Of a DNA stretch of 64,000 bases, positions 45,650 through 56,909 are shown one piece after another; within the stretch, counting starts at the first letter, position 1, and the number at the start of each line of letters is the position of its first letter. The stretch is from Isoetes taiwanensis. Its lineage: Eukaryota > Streptophyta > Lycopodiopsida > Isoetales > Isoetaceae. The stretch is from assembly GCA_021234155.1 (NCBI GenBank), contig JAJEKV010000087.1, positions 1 to 64,000 of the forward strand, given 5' to 3'. The notes beneath the pieces are model-generated. The model did no database searches. It was given only the letters and a program-made list of their open reading frames with translations, and was not told where the DNA came from. The translations under genes were made by a program, and so were the position numbers.

Positions 45650-46935
45650 TATTTGTTTGTTATACTTCTCTCTGTATAAAAGTGGACAATTATGTACAAA
45701 AACTGGACGATTAGATACAGTTACATTTAGAAAGATGGGTGTTACAAAGAACAATATGAATCGGTGTGGCTCTTGCATGCGCAATTCTCTTCTTTTTGAA
45801 AGTTTCACCTTTACTTCATAAGCAGTTAATTGAAGAGGAAAAAGCTTTAGATGTGAGGGAGGTCAGCTTTATGGACCAAAGGTGTGATAGTTTATCTCCA
45901 AAATTACTGAATAATCTGCTCAAGCAACAGGCTGGCATGCAATTTAAGATAGAAAGCACGTGCTCAAATGCCCCCTTCTTGCAGTAAACAGCTCTCACAG
46001 GTGCCATAGTTCTTTCTCAAGTGCCATATCATAATTTAGCTGTCTATGCAACATCTTACAATCCTAAGTTTTTTAAGATACATGTTGAAGCTTGGTGTAA
46101 GTATTTTGAAAAGACTGCTTTCTCCTCTAATGTACTGGTCAACTTCAAAGTAATCATAAGCTTCAGCATGGCTAAGAAACTAAGAAATGTGGGGCTTTGG
46201 TGTTGAAGACAATGGTTTCCTTATGCATATAATCCTTTTATTTGGCTCATAAAATGAAGGCGGTGTCCATGAATATGCTGTTGCTCCACTTTGTCGAGGC
46301 AGGGGCATTTAGAAAGGCTATTATAAATGACCAAATTATGTATGTATCTGTTCATCAGGCAAAGGCTTTTCTCGTTGTGTTTTGCTGGGTGAAGGCTTGG
46401 CAGGATAACAGGGTTTGTACGCAGATTAAATAAAAGCACATGTCAAATAGCTGTCCTGGCATTGGAATCATTAGCCAGAACATTACATATGATTTACTGC
46501 ACTTTGGGTCTATCATGATATTGAGCTCTCATCAGATCATTTTTTCCTGGTTATTTGGCTGGAGCAAAGCATGTCTATGTTGTAGAGGCATCTTCGATGG
46601 CAGTCTCTTTCCTTGCAGTCAAGTTTACACTGAATTTATTGGAACTTCTCTGCTCCTCTTTTATGTCCATCAGGTTTGTTTAGTTGCCCCCTTTCATCAT
46701 ATGTTCTTTCTCTACTCTTTAGCCAGTTTAGCATGATATACTTGTTGCCATTATGATTTTATATAAAGGACAGAGTTCTGATATCTGATGGCTAAAAAAA
46801 AAACAGAACTCAAAATGTTAGGAAGGAAAAAAAAAGTAGTTATATGTTTGGCATAATAAATATGGCCAAAGTTTTACCCACATCATTTTCTTGCTCAATA
46901 AGAAGGGACTTAACTTAATCAGTTCATTTCTGCAG
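45650..46935. other. Non-coding cargo of H2
   Basis: Several short ORFs (for example 45766-45987 and 46242-46433) lack known motifs and do not form a splice-consistent gene. Confidence 0.4.
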
Positions 46936-47173
46936 GTATGTGGGAGATTTTATTGCAAAAAATGTGTTAAGATGGCATTGTCAGAAAATCAGGTGTGCAT
47001 AAAAACTTGTCAAGGCCGTCCTACTAGTAACAGGTAGGAGACGTATTTAAATGCACCTTCTTGATCTTCCACAGGCCAATGGCTTTGGTAGGAGGATGGT
47101 TTATGGTTGCTCGCCATTTGGTTTTGGCAAACAAATTGAAGAGGATGATGACCAGAGGTCTGGCACTATGTAA
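46936..47173 (+). pseudogene. Two-exon end of an unassigned Cys-rich protein
   Basis: Exon 46936-46992 (after TCTGCAG, before GTGTGC) encodes VCGRFYCKKCVKMALSENQ. Exon 47075-47173 (after TCCACAG) continues in phase 0 with ANGFGRRMVYGCSPFGFGK and an acidic end, to TAA. The C-x(4)-C-x(2)-C pattern may be half of a zinc-binding unit. Splice sites and phases agree, so it looks like the 3' end of a real gene, but I do not recognise it. Confidence 0.4.
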
Positions 47174-48299
47174 TGGAAAATAAAGGGTCCTATAATATAC
47201 ATATGTAAAGTGTTTTTGTTACATAAATTCTTGGTTATTTATTTGAGGGAGAAGCACCACGGATGCATTGATGAACATGCTCTTTAGGAGTGTTAAAACC
47301 GAATTTTGCTTGTGATCTGTTCGTATAGCAAAACGTTGCGGTGCAAGCCTGCTGCAAGGGCAACCAATGCATCTTTACAGAGATGAGAAAAATTTGGCAG
47401 TTTTACATGTTTCTCCATTGCTATGTATTCTTCATCACACTGCTCATGAAGCTTGTAAATTATTGAAAACCTTATGCGCTGCCTAGAGCAAGATTTTATC
47501 AATTTCATGAAAATAGTCAAACTTGACTTTTCCAGGGAGAACTAATTTCATGATCTTGGACTTGTGCATGCTCTATGAACCCATGTTCATATGTTTATAT
47601 TTTTGCAACTACCTGCACAAACTCGGGTATGTAACTACTTACTACAATGAAAATAAGCAAGATCTTTGATTAAGGTTTCTTTCCTGAACTAAAACTTAAT
47701 TGTTAAGAAGAATGCATGGTATTTTAAGATGGTTCAAATGTCTTTTGTCTTTTGACTTCTGTTTAATGTGCATCTTTTTTAGCCTCACTATAGCTTGTGC
47801 AATGGCAATGTTACACTGCTTTATTACTTCTAGATCTTAATATGAGTTTAAAGGTTTCTATTGTGTTCATTTTAAACCATATGACATTATCTTATATATC
47901 CGCTTTATGAAATTTACACATCAAATTTGTGCTGAATTTTTTTGCCAAAGAGACTATAATGGTTGTCATATAGTGGGGCATTGCTCAAGGGTACTATAAT
48001 GGTTGTCAATGGTTGTCATGTGTTTCAAGGCTACATTGCCTAGTCGTCAATGGGGAGCTCCTGTATTAGAGATTTCAATCTCTCAATCGTGTTTATCCTA
48101 GCACATACATGTGCTGGCATAAATACATCATGGGGTACATTGTAGTATCCATGATGAGGATTCATAGTCATGGTGCTTTGCATGGGGCATTGATCTCAAC
48201 AAACCATATAGTTTAAGCTTCTTTTGGATGATTCTTGAATTGTACTAGTGTCCAACTAGAAGAAGCATGCTTCAAGTAAAAAAATAAACGAATTCCAAA
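47174..48299. other. Non-coding cargo of H2
   Basis: A minus-strand ORF (47293-47520) has no recognised motif. The rest is AT-rich sequence with small direct repeats such as CTATAATGGTTGTCA at 47955 and 47994. Confidence 0.35.
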
Positions 48300-48625
48300 A
48301 ATGTCAAGTCAAAATCTTAACTTTTAACATGTGTTGCCTCCATCGTTTGCAATGAATAATAAAAGATTAAATGCAACCCTAAAATACCAAGTCAAATTTG
48401 AGCTTTTAGCATATGCTTACCTCTGCCATTTGCCCATAAATAGTATCCCCTCCATCATTTGTCATGAATAAAAGAAGATTAAATTCATCCATAAATATCA
48501 AGCCGAATTTGATGTTCTAGCATATGCATTACAGCCGTCATTTGCCCATAAATAATACTCCCTTCACACCTAGACTAATGTCATCAGATATAAATAATAC
48601 TCCCTTCACACTTGGACTAATGTCA
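48300..48625. repeat. Degenerate tandem repeats (about 95 bp x 3, then about 50 bp x 2)
   Basis: Units built on CAAGTCAAATTTGA.CTTTTAGCATATG ... CATTTG.CATGAATAA recur from 48300 to 48545. Then AATAATACTCCCTTCACAC repeats at 48551 and 48594. Confidence 0.7.
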
Positions 48626-50080
48626 TCCCAAAATATATTGACACTTTTGTGTTTTAAGAAGCCAAGGCACAAGCAAATCATAAATATAACACTCGAAAAG
48701 AACATAATTTCTCGGACCCTATAGTCCAAGAGATAGAACAAAGAACAATGAGTATAGGTACTCCAAAATATGCTAAAACTAGTTATTTTTTTAATATCTA
48801 GAGGTCATGAAGGGCACAGGAGCAAGTGCAAGAACTGGAGATGGGAGTCCAAGGCTAGCATTGAACTAGAATGGTTTTGTATGGCTTCGACCATCCCTTA
48901 TACAGACACGATTATGTTGTCTAATACATGATTTGGATGTTTGTAGGACTGCCACTTGGCGAGTATACATGAATGCCACCTTGAAGGAGCGCTGGTTTGG
49001 TAAGTATGCATGGTCGCTATCATGCATGATCTTTATATGAGGCCATGGGAATATATGAGAAACACTTAGCTTAGTTGCTAGATTGTTTTCTTTGAGGTAA
49101 GAAGGTCATAGGTTTGAAACTCAACTCAAACATTTGGGTGATGATTGAACGTAGAGAAACTCGACCCAAGTACGCAAAATGCTATATTAGCATTGACCCA
49201 AGTATGCAAAATGCTATGTTAGCATTGGGGTGATGGTCGTTTGTACAAGATCTATATAGTTGTCATAGCCATTCGATGACGATTATACATATGTTCATAT
49301 ACTCGACTTGATATTATGCAGTATGGTGTGGTATGTGACAGTCAGGTCATGTGCAAGTAGTATTTGATTGCTTTGGCTTGGCTTGCTGAGGGGGTCTGTG
49401 GGGTATGGGATAAAGCCTTGAAAAGGTTCCATGAAGGATCCGCCCTTTTGGTGTGTTGCTTAGCACTAAGAGATTACTTCATAACATTTGGCATCACAAC
49501 CAAGGTTCAATTAGTGGCAGCCACCACCATGTAACTAACTAACTAACTAACTTGTCCACCATCTTGTGGATCATGTATGTTACTACAATTTCAACTTGCA
49601 CAATCTGCCATATGCCATTTGTGACCCTAATAGTTTGGTTCCAATTCAAACATGTATGGAATATATCCAAATACCCAAGTGAAGATACGTAGTTCCACAT
49701 CATATAGAAATGCTCCATGTCGAATGTTTATTTCCTTATCTAATATATTCACGTGATGTGACTTGTTCAACGGTGTTATAGATGAAGACCTATAGCTTAA
49801 AATATTGTGAGTACTGGGAAGTGTTGACATTGCGATGTTTTGAGTTTAGCCTATGCATCAATGTTTCATTCCTCTACAAAACTTGCTCCTCAGATGTTTG
49901 AAGTTCTCTGTGACAAAAAAACTGATCAAAGGTCATTTCTATGCTAACAAAACATGTATTACACTTGTCCTTATGCTTCTGCAATATTTCTTCCATGCCG
50001 AGCACCAAAGATTTCTTCAGGCCAATTCCAATAAAGTCATGGTATCAAGTATTCTATTGTCTAGAAGTAGCAATTTGAAT
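48626..50080. other. Non-coding cargo of H2
   Basis: No gene recognised. A short (AACT)n run is at 49532-49552. Confidence 0.4.
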
Positions 50081-50124
50081 TGATTGTCAAAATATGACTT
50101 TGAACTATGATTTAAACCACTTCA

Positions 50125-50148
50125 CCCTCTGGCCATAGAGGGCAACCC
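50125..50148 (+). repeat. H2 3'-subterminal hairpin and inverted-repeat partner
   Basis: CCCTCT-GGCCAT-AGAGGG stem-loop at 50125-50142. Its last GGG begins GGGCAACCC (50140-50148), the complement of the element's first nine bases. Confidence 0.8.
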
Positions 50149-50168
50149 TCCGTGCACGACACCTTGTT

Positions 50169-51510
50169 TACGTTGAATGCTTACTCAGAACATGTCAGAA
50201 ACATTCTAGAATAACAACTCAAGTAACCCTCTAGTCAAGGTTTATAAATGGCATGGAGCCTTAGCTCTTTAGCAGAGAAAGGAGGAATCCAGAATTACAC
50301 GAGCATTTTGGGAGAGATGTACCAGATCACCACCACATCTGTGCACTTGGAATCACTATTCATTGGAAAAAGTAAGAAGAAGTATGGCTCAAAAAATGAT
50401 CTACTTGTTCAGAAAAATTGTCAGATGGTGTTCGTAAAACAGGCAACTGTCCAGAGCCTACTGGTTGACGATTTACCTGACGAATATTATCTGACGATTG
50501 GTTATAAAAAAACCCGACGATTTTTCTGACGTTGTATAAAAAAAAAGCGTCAAAATAAACGTCAGAAATAGCGTAAAAAAAACATCAGAAATAGCGTCAA
50601 CAAAATCATGGGAAAATGCGTCATAAGCAGCGTCACACAAATCGTCAGATAAAGCTTTAGATTGTTCTTCATTATTTGTCAGGTTTTTCGTCGCAGTTTT
50701 TGTCACTTGAATCGTCAAAATATTCGTCAGTGTGATCGTTAGAACTTTCATCAGGGTAATGGTCAGAAAGCTTATCACTATAATCGTCAAGAAGCATTTT
50801 ATTATTTTTCCTTATGTTGCTGTTGAGATGGGTGCTTAAGCAATTAAGGAAAATTGAATTATATTTGCAATTAGAAGGTGCCCCAAATTGGGAGCTTTAA
50901 AGCTATAGTGACACATTCATTGCACTGGACCAAATCCCGATAGAAAGAATAGAAAGACCAAGCAGATTGTCGAAATACACCACATTCATGAGGATTCCTT
51001 GCTTTTCAAGCTTCAACATCGGAATATGATGAAGGCAAGTTCTGTTTAGCCAAATCTCTTATGTTTTTCATTTTGACGGCTTATTTGGTTTGGCGTACTT
51101 GTATTTGCTTTTCCAAATCTATCTCTCCCTTGTTTAATCAAGTTTGCTTTGTTAATTAGATCAATGGGTTTTTTGTTTTATCCTTTCTAACACAGTTATG
51201 TAATTGTTTAGAAATTTTGATCAGTTCAAGGCAAGCCTTTACTGCATTCCACACACAAATGCAGGCTTTAGAATCTTAGTTATGTTCATTATTTTGCATA
51301 AAAAATAGGATTATTCTACTTGCTCAGCAAATAGGATTATCTTACTTGCTCAGCAAAGAAGATTAACATAAAAGAGTTAATGGGTTTCTCAGACAGATAC
51401 GTTTCTGTAAATTTAAGCTTGAGTTGAGATACAATAACTAAAATTTCAAGGCTACATATTACTGATTCCATCCAATATCTATGCAGTGTGTGGCAGCATG
51501 CAACAAGGTG
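50169..51510. repeat. Duplicated segment, copy 1, final part
   Basis: Matches 59739-61320. Includes a stretch dense in CGTCAGAAA/TCGTCA words (about 50395-50790) that yields spurious ORFs on both strands. Similarity ends after GCAACAAGGTGCCTA. Confidence 0.85.
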
Positions 51511-53040
51511 CCTATAGCATAATAACGAAGTATATGCCAGACGGAAGCTTGAGGGCTTTTCTGCATAGACGATAGTATGTGCAGCATCTTGGCCGTTGAC
51601 TTTTTTCATCCCTTTATTGTGCGATTTGTTTGGGCTAGTGTATCTTTAAAGTGCATCTTTGAACTAGATGCAAGGCCTTATTCTTGTAAGTTCTTCTCCT
51701 GTGTTCCGTTTGTTGTTAGGATTATTTTTTATAAACACAAGCAAACATTTTGTATTATCTTATTCATTTCGGTGACAACAATAATTTCCATGGCCCTTTA
51801 GTTTCTTTCTTTTCTCTCCTTCGTATCCCTGTAATGTAATGGAAATAACATGGCTTGCGTTATCCCCAATGTCAAACTTTACATGCTACCAGAATTGACA
51901 TGTCATAGCATTCCATGAACTCAAATTATGTTTGGACATTCTGTCATAGAGACAATATAGGCAAGTTCTACATTATCACAATTCTCATACATATTGAAAA
52001 GAGTATTCTTTGTTAAACATCCTCTTACATTTCTATATTGAGCATACATGGAAATTCCATGAAATTTTATTTCGATATATGGTGACATTCACTTGGTCTG
52101 AGTGCAAACCTTGTAGGCACATTTGCCTAAAAATTAAAAGGGCATCCAGATCTTGCCTATTTTGAGCATACACTGCCATCATAGCATTCTAGGATGCTTT
52201 ATTTTTCTGCAGCATTTGATCGAAAACCATGTGAGCATATTCCACACTTTGACACTTTTCATACATCAACATCAAACTTTGATTTGCTTTCGACAATACT
52301 ACTATGAAGAAGCAAACCTTCTTCTAGGACAGCCAGGCCAGCATCAACTTTCTAAATATGTTTCATACATTCACATTACTCTTCTTTTTTGTATGAACCT
52401 TGTGCGTTATGAATGACATTCAACGTGAAGGAAATCAAGGAACTTTAAACAATCATTTGTTATAGATATGAAGTTCATTATTTGATTTGCTCAACATATG
52501 TCCTGAACATGGCACTCTTGATGCCTTTTCAATTTAAGCATGCATCTTGCTGTTGGATCTAGGCAATCCAAATCCTTTTCCAATCGTGGACTTAAAGGCC
52601 ATATATAGACAATGTTTTTAACGACCGCAGATTAGAATTTTACTAGATATAGCTCCAACAATACTTTCTGCATATAACTAAGAGGTGTATAGCAGTCTTC
52701 TATCATATATACTTTGCATAGTATGCAACACATTAGAATAACAATTAGGAAAACGGGATGCTTCTTGTGCATGACCTATTGGTCTCCGTGGACGTTAAAA
52801 AATTTATTCTATTCTATTCTATTCTATTTTAGACTGAGAAGAGTATAGCCCTTTGCTATTGCAGCAAAATTGATAGTATAAGCAGAAAAAAATACTGGAA
52901 TAGGCAAACGTATCTGGCAGAATTTTTGACCTGCATTTTCCTAAACAAAGAAACTGTCTCTTTTTCACGCCCATGTTGGATAAGCACATCAAGCAAAAAG
53001 TTCCAAGAGTACACATTCTGGTCATGGATGATGATGAGGT
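51511..53040. other. No gene recognised
   Basis: Spacer between the two duplicated segments, AT-rich, with a TTCTA microsatellite at 52807-52828. ORFs are short and without motifs. Confidence 0.4.
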
Positions 53041-53276
53041 AAAGTAATGATGTGAGATCCATAAACTTTAGAAAATGTATGCATGATCAAGCATTAGGAA
53101 TTGTGTGCAAACTTGTATCTTTTGTTGTAAATATTAAGGCAAATTAATAAGTACTCTTAAAAGTTATATTACATGGGAGAATTACCAAATTGCATATCAA
53201 TATCATCGTCTTTATTCTTTATACGTACCACATGAATTTTGACTGTATATCATCAACTTCAATTTTGAGTCGTTAG
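53041..53276. repeat. Duplicated segment, copy 2, first part
   Basis: Matches 39060-39325. Cut after GTCGTTAGAT by the P-family insertion; the match resumes at 57463 (ATTGCAATTTAGACATTCTG). Confidence 0.85.
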
Positions 53277-53765
53277 ATTAACACAAACCATTAACCTTCA
53301 CACTTATAACTAAATTCCCCCTGAAAACCCCCTTTGGTTTGGGTGCATATTCACACGGGGGGTGACTCCAGGCAACGAGAGCTGTTGGATAGGCATATTC
53401 ACCCCGTATTCCTTAATCTACACCGTACGTAAAGTTCCTCGTTTGTGGGATATGCAAGTACAAAATTTGCTATACTGTATAACAAGATTCGCAAAATACT
53501 ATAAGATTTCAAGCGGAATACTATATGGTGTTGATTTCGTACGTGCAAAATACAATTATGAGGGCTCTCATTTGCCCCACGTCACCCCAGTATGAATATG
53601 CACCCAAACCAAAGGGGGTTTAAGGGGGATTTTAATTTAAATGTGTTGGACCCAATGGTTGTGTTAATTAATGTCAATGGTAGTTATGTGTTGGTTGTTA
53701 ATGTCAATGGTTGTTATGTGTTGGGGATTTAATTTTTATATGTTGGATGTTAATGGTTTGTGTTG
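53277..53765. repeat. Hybrid foldback palindrome (B left arm, A right arm)
   Basis: The left arm (AACACAAACCATTAACC ... CCCCCTGAAAACCCCC) is type B as at 63177. The right arm (CCCAAACCAAAGGGGGTTTA ... ATGTGTT) is type A as at 17695. The change occurs around the shared GGGTGCATATTCACAC. Confidence 0.75.
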
Positions 53766-54186
53766 CAAAAAAAACCAAAAAAAAAAAAAACTAGAATTCA
53801 TTTGAGGCTTTCATCACCTGTAGCTTTTGAATTTCATCACAATAAAACAAATAGAACATAAGTAAAAGTTACCATAAAGATAGAGCAGATTGATCCCATT
53901 ATTCTGAAAGTCATAAAGTTTGCAACACCCATACACAAACATTTTTCAACTGGAATTTAACAGCAGCCTTTGGCCTCCATGGATTCTTGTGGTGAGCAAC
54001 CAAAGTGGGAAACTTTTCTGCTTGTTAGCACAAGGAACTAGAAGCCTTGGAATTTGCTTCTACCTCAAAATCTAAAAATGCATGGTAATTTTTTGCAAGC
54101 TTCATTCGGAATGAGCCATAAAACAATATCCAATAGCGTAATCCTGTATTAATCAGCGGGTAGGATGTGAAAGCCTACGAAACCCG

Positions 54187-54590
54187 ACCGAAAAATTGCT
54201 GTTTTAGCATAGATAACTTAACCAAACATAGTCATATCATACACTATCAAAAAGATCTCGGAGAGAGCTTTCCAATGCAATAAAAATCATCTGAAATAGA
54301 GCTCTGGATCAAAAGTTATGATAAGAAATGTGTTGCCGGTGGGGAAACTGCACTACATGCGCCCTTCAAGCCCTTCATGTGCCCAACCCGTCCGAAAAAT
54401 TGCTGTTTTAGCATAGATAACTTAACCAAACATATCCATATCATACACTATTAAAAAGATCTCGGAGAGAGCTTTCCAACATAATAAAAATCATCCTGAA
54501 AAAGCGAGCTCACGGATCAAAAGTTATAATAAGAAATGTGTTGCCGGTGGGGAAACTGCACTACATGCGCCCTTCAAGCCCTTCATGCAC
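54187..54590. repeat. Tandem duplication, two ~204-bp units
   Basis: AAAAATTGCTGTTTTAGCAT at 54191 and 54395, continuing through GATCTCGGAGAGAGCTTTCC to ACTGCACTACATGCGCCC in both. Confidence 0.9.
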
Positions 54591-54600
54591 CGTTCAAGCC

Positions 54601-54945
54601 CTTCATGTGCCCGTTATGCACCACACACACAAAAAGAGGGCTTTTGTTGTGAGCCATTGGTTGTTGACCATTATGCACCACACGCACAAAAAAAAGGGCT
54701 TTTGTTGTGAGCCATTGGTTGTTGACCATTGAACAAAAAAAGGCTAAAATCAATGGCTCAAGCTCTTCATGCACCCTTCAAGCCCTTCATGTGCCCGTTA
54801 TGCACCACACACACAAAAAGAGGGCTTTTGTTGTGAGCCATTGGTTGTTGACCATTATGCACCACACGCACAAAAAAAAGGGCTTTTGTTGTGAGCCATT
54901 GGTTGTTGACCATTGAACAAAAAAAGGCTAAAATCAATGGCTCAG
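54601..54945. repeat. Tandem duplication, two ~184-bp units
   Basis: CTTCATGTGCCCGTTATGCA at 54601 and 54785. Each unit itself contains GGGCTTTTGTTGTGAGCCAT twice. The ORFs here are by-products of the repeats. Confidence 0.9.
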
Positions 54946-54946
54946 A

Positions 54947-55071
54947 AATGGTGCACTCTAGATGTACGCATTAGTACATCCATTTGAATACATCACGAAA
55001 TCATAGGAAAACCTTAGTGAAAAGCGTACAAAAACACAAAGAAAACCCCCTGTTATTATGCTACATATTCA
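54947..55071. repeat. P-family right terminus (nested element)
   Basis: GTGCACTCTAGATGTACGCA through GAAAACCCCCTGTTATTATG and CTACAT. Homologous to 20324-20434 and 57337-57462. Contains the hairpin GATGTAC-GCATTA-GTACATC, intact here and decayed in the other two. Confidence 0.8.
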
Positions 55072-55825
55072 CACCGGGGGTGACTCCGGGCATCGAGAGC
55101 TGTTGGATAGGCATATGCACCCTTTATTCCTTGATCTACACCGTACATAAAGTTCCTCGTTTGTGGGGTATGCATGTACAAAATTTGCCATACTGTATAA
55201 GAAGATTTACAAAATACTATAAGATTTGAGGTAATGTACTATATGGTGTTCATTTTATACATGTAAAACATAATTTTAGGGGCTCTCATTTGCCCTCACG
55301 TCACCCGGTGTGAATATGCACCCAAACCAAAGGGGGTTTTCAGGGGGAATTTAGTTATAAGTGTGAAGGTTAATGGTTTGTGTTATGAAATTTTTTTTGG
55401 CCCCTTCGGGGCCTTGGAAAAATTATTCATATTTTTTAAAGAAAAAGATCGACATATAATAAGAACATAAATTTTGTGCTAAATCACATTCTTAAGGTTT
55501 TCTATTGCATCAAAAAAGGAAAGGATAGTGGTTGGACCATATCCTAAGGCACATAAAACTCGGATATACACATATTGCCACAACCAGCAAAAGGTATTCC
55601 TTATTTTACAACCTTGTGGTGAATTGGATTTCTAACAAGGAGCGTGTAAACTTTCTTCCTCCTCAGCTTTCTTTTTTGCTTCCTGCATCATGAGATTGAT
55701 TGAGAAACTAAAAAGGATCGAGAAACTTGGGTAAGAAGAGTATGCATGGTGAAAAAAAAAAAATCAATGCAAACAAATGCTTACTTCATGATCACATAAC
55801 CCATGAATTCTGCGGAGACTTCTAG
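55046..55825. repeat. Near-identical duplicate of the window's right edge
   Basis: From ATTCACACCGGGGG (55072) to 55825 the sequence repeats 63250-64000 with only a handful of differences, including hairpin and following cargo. The two P elements with the same cargo are therefore recent copies. Confidence 0.9.
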
Positions 55826-56180
55826 AATGCCACGACCTCAACAAAATGCAACTCTTGGAAACCAGCTTACGTAGATGGAACCGAGAAAACAAAGTTTGTG
55901 ATGTTGATGGAAGTCCAAATGAAATTGCAATAGAAGATTCACAAATGAGAACATATGGCAGTGGAATGGACAGATTAATGTTGCTGCATTGTGCAGCTAA
56001 AAGGGATACTGAGAAATGGATGATACTGAAGAAACATATGAAAACAGAGCATTTTCAGATATAATATACTTGAAATTTGATCGAATACTTAAATATGAAA
56101 CAGAGGCACAACAAATTTAAGTGTGGATATGAAATACAGAGTAAGTTTGGTACCTGGAGAGCCAATCGCCTGTAAGCTGC
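55826..56180. other. Cargo spacer
   Basis: A plus-strand ORF (55846-56064) lacks recognisable motifs. Probably intron or flank of the LRR fragment. Confidence 0.35.
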
Positions 56181-56189
56181 TTTGCTTGG

Positions 56190-56713
56190 ACAAATCTCCT
56201 AGTGTGTTGCCGGAATGCTCCCCTCCAATGCATTATCTGCCAGATTTAAGGTCTGTAGATTCTTCAGCAACTCCAGTGTGGCCGGAATGGTGCCGGATAA
56301 TTTGTTGGAGTTTAGAGACAGCTCCTGCAAAGCAAATTCGTTAGCTTATCTAATCCAGCTGGAATAGGGCCCGAAAGCTGGGCACTGTCCAGATTCAAAA
56401 TTTTGAGATTGACAAGCTTGGATAGATCTGATGGAAAAGCACCTCCAATCCCACACAAGTCTTCTTCCCCTTCTGTAAACAGAGTACAAGAGAGATCGTT
56501 GATTAGAAAGGCCGAAGAATGCAACAGGGATGGGACCATTGAGCCCTGTATTGGATGCCAAAAACTGCTCAAGGCCATGGAACGAACCAAAGAATGCAGG
56601 AATGGTGCCTGAGAGACGGGGATTACTAGAAAGGGAGAGTATTTTGAGCTTGGTGAGCTTGGAAAACGAACTTGGTATGGCTCCATTGAAGCCAGATGCA
56701 GCCGAAGACATAC
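56190..56713 (-). pseudogene. Leucine-rich-repeat protein fragment
   Basis: The minus strand gives successive plant-type LRRs: GFNGAIPSSFSKLTKLKILSL, SGTIPAFFGSFHGLEQFLAS, LNGPIP, then after a frameshift GGAFPSDLSKLVNLKILNLD, SGPIPAGLDKL and finally ELSLNSNKLSGTIPATLELL, ADNALEGSIPA. The LxxLxLxxNxLSGxIP pattern is that of receptor-like kinases or proteins of the cell surface. At least two frameshifts and a TAG after SIPATH break it. There is no signal peptide or kinase. It is fused directly to an unrelated exon on its N-terminal side. Confidence 0.8.
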
Positions 56714-56909
56714 CCAGAGCTGCATAATCATCTGAAACAGACGTGCCGCCCCTTTGCGCTCTAACTTTAATGGATCTTTTATCTCTGCTGCCCTTCGGGC
56801 TTGAAACCCCTTGCCCCAAATCAAAATGCGAGCTCAAGGAAGAACTCGCCGGAGGGATAAATTGCAGCATCATCGATCCAAGGGAAGACATTTCAATGCA
56901 ATCGTCCAT
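56714..56909 (-). pseudogene. Exon 1 of a plastid-targeted protein, possibly DnaJ-type, fused to the LRR
   Basis: The minus strand begins MDDCIEMSSLGSMMLQFIPP. It continues Ser/Arg-rich with few acids (a plastid transit peptide composition) and ends KVRAQRGGTSVSDDYAALG, exactly at a GTATGT donor. DDY.ALG at the first exon end resembles the start of the J domain in plastid DnaJ proteins (DYYAxLGV), but one Tyr is missing and nothing downstream confirms it. The same frame runs on without splicing into LRR sequence. The transit-peptide reading is fair; the DnaJ reading is weak. Confidence 0.4.

Larger units (their letters stand above)
44030..50168 (+). mobile_element. Helentron-like rolling-circle element H2 with captured gene fragments
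   Basis: The uninterrupted copy of the target (59725-59765, ACAAATTTTTTATGTTGAATG) fixes the insertion inside a T run with no other duplication. The 5' end is the hairpin GGGTTGCCCC-TA-GGGGGGCAAACCC (44030-44054). The 3' end has CCCTCT-GGCCAT-AGAGGG (50125-50142) followed by CAACCCTCCGTGC and CACCTTGTT. The first nine bases GGGTTGCCC are complementary to GGGCAACCC at 50140-50148. Cargo: an SIS-domain protein (-), a PRMT4/CARM1-like exon (+), an unassigned two-exon Cys-rich end (+), and about 3 kb without recognisable genes. It shares ends but no cargo with H1. No transposase gene. Confidence 0.78.

Noticed and set aside
54538-54916. ORFs with repeated HHTHKKRAFVVSHWLLT sequences
   Set aside because: Their repetition is explained entirely by the 184-bp tandem DNA duplication; no protein-level conservation.
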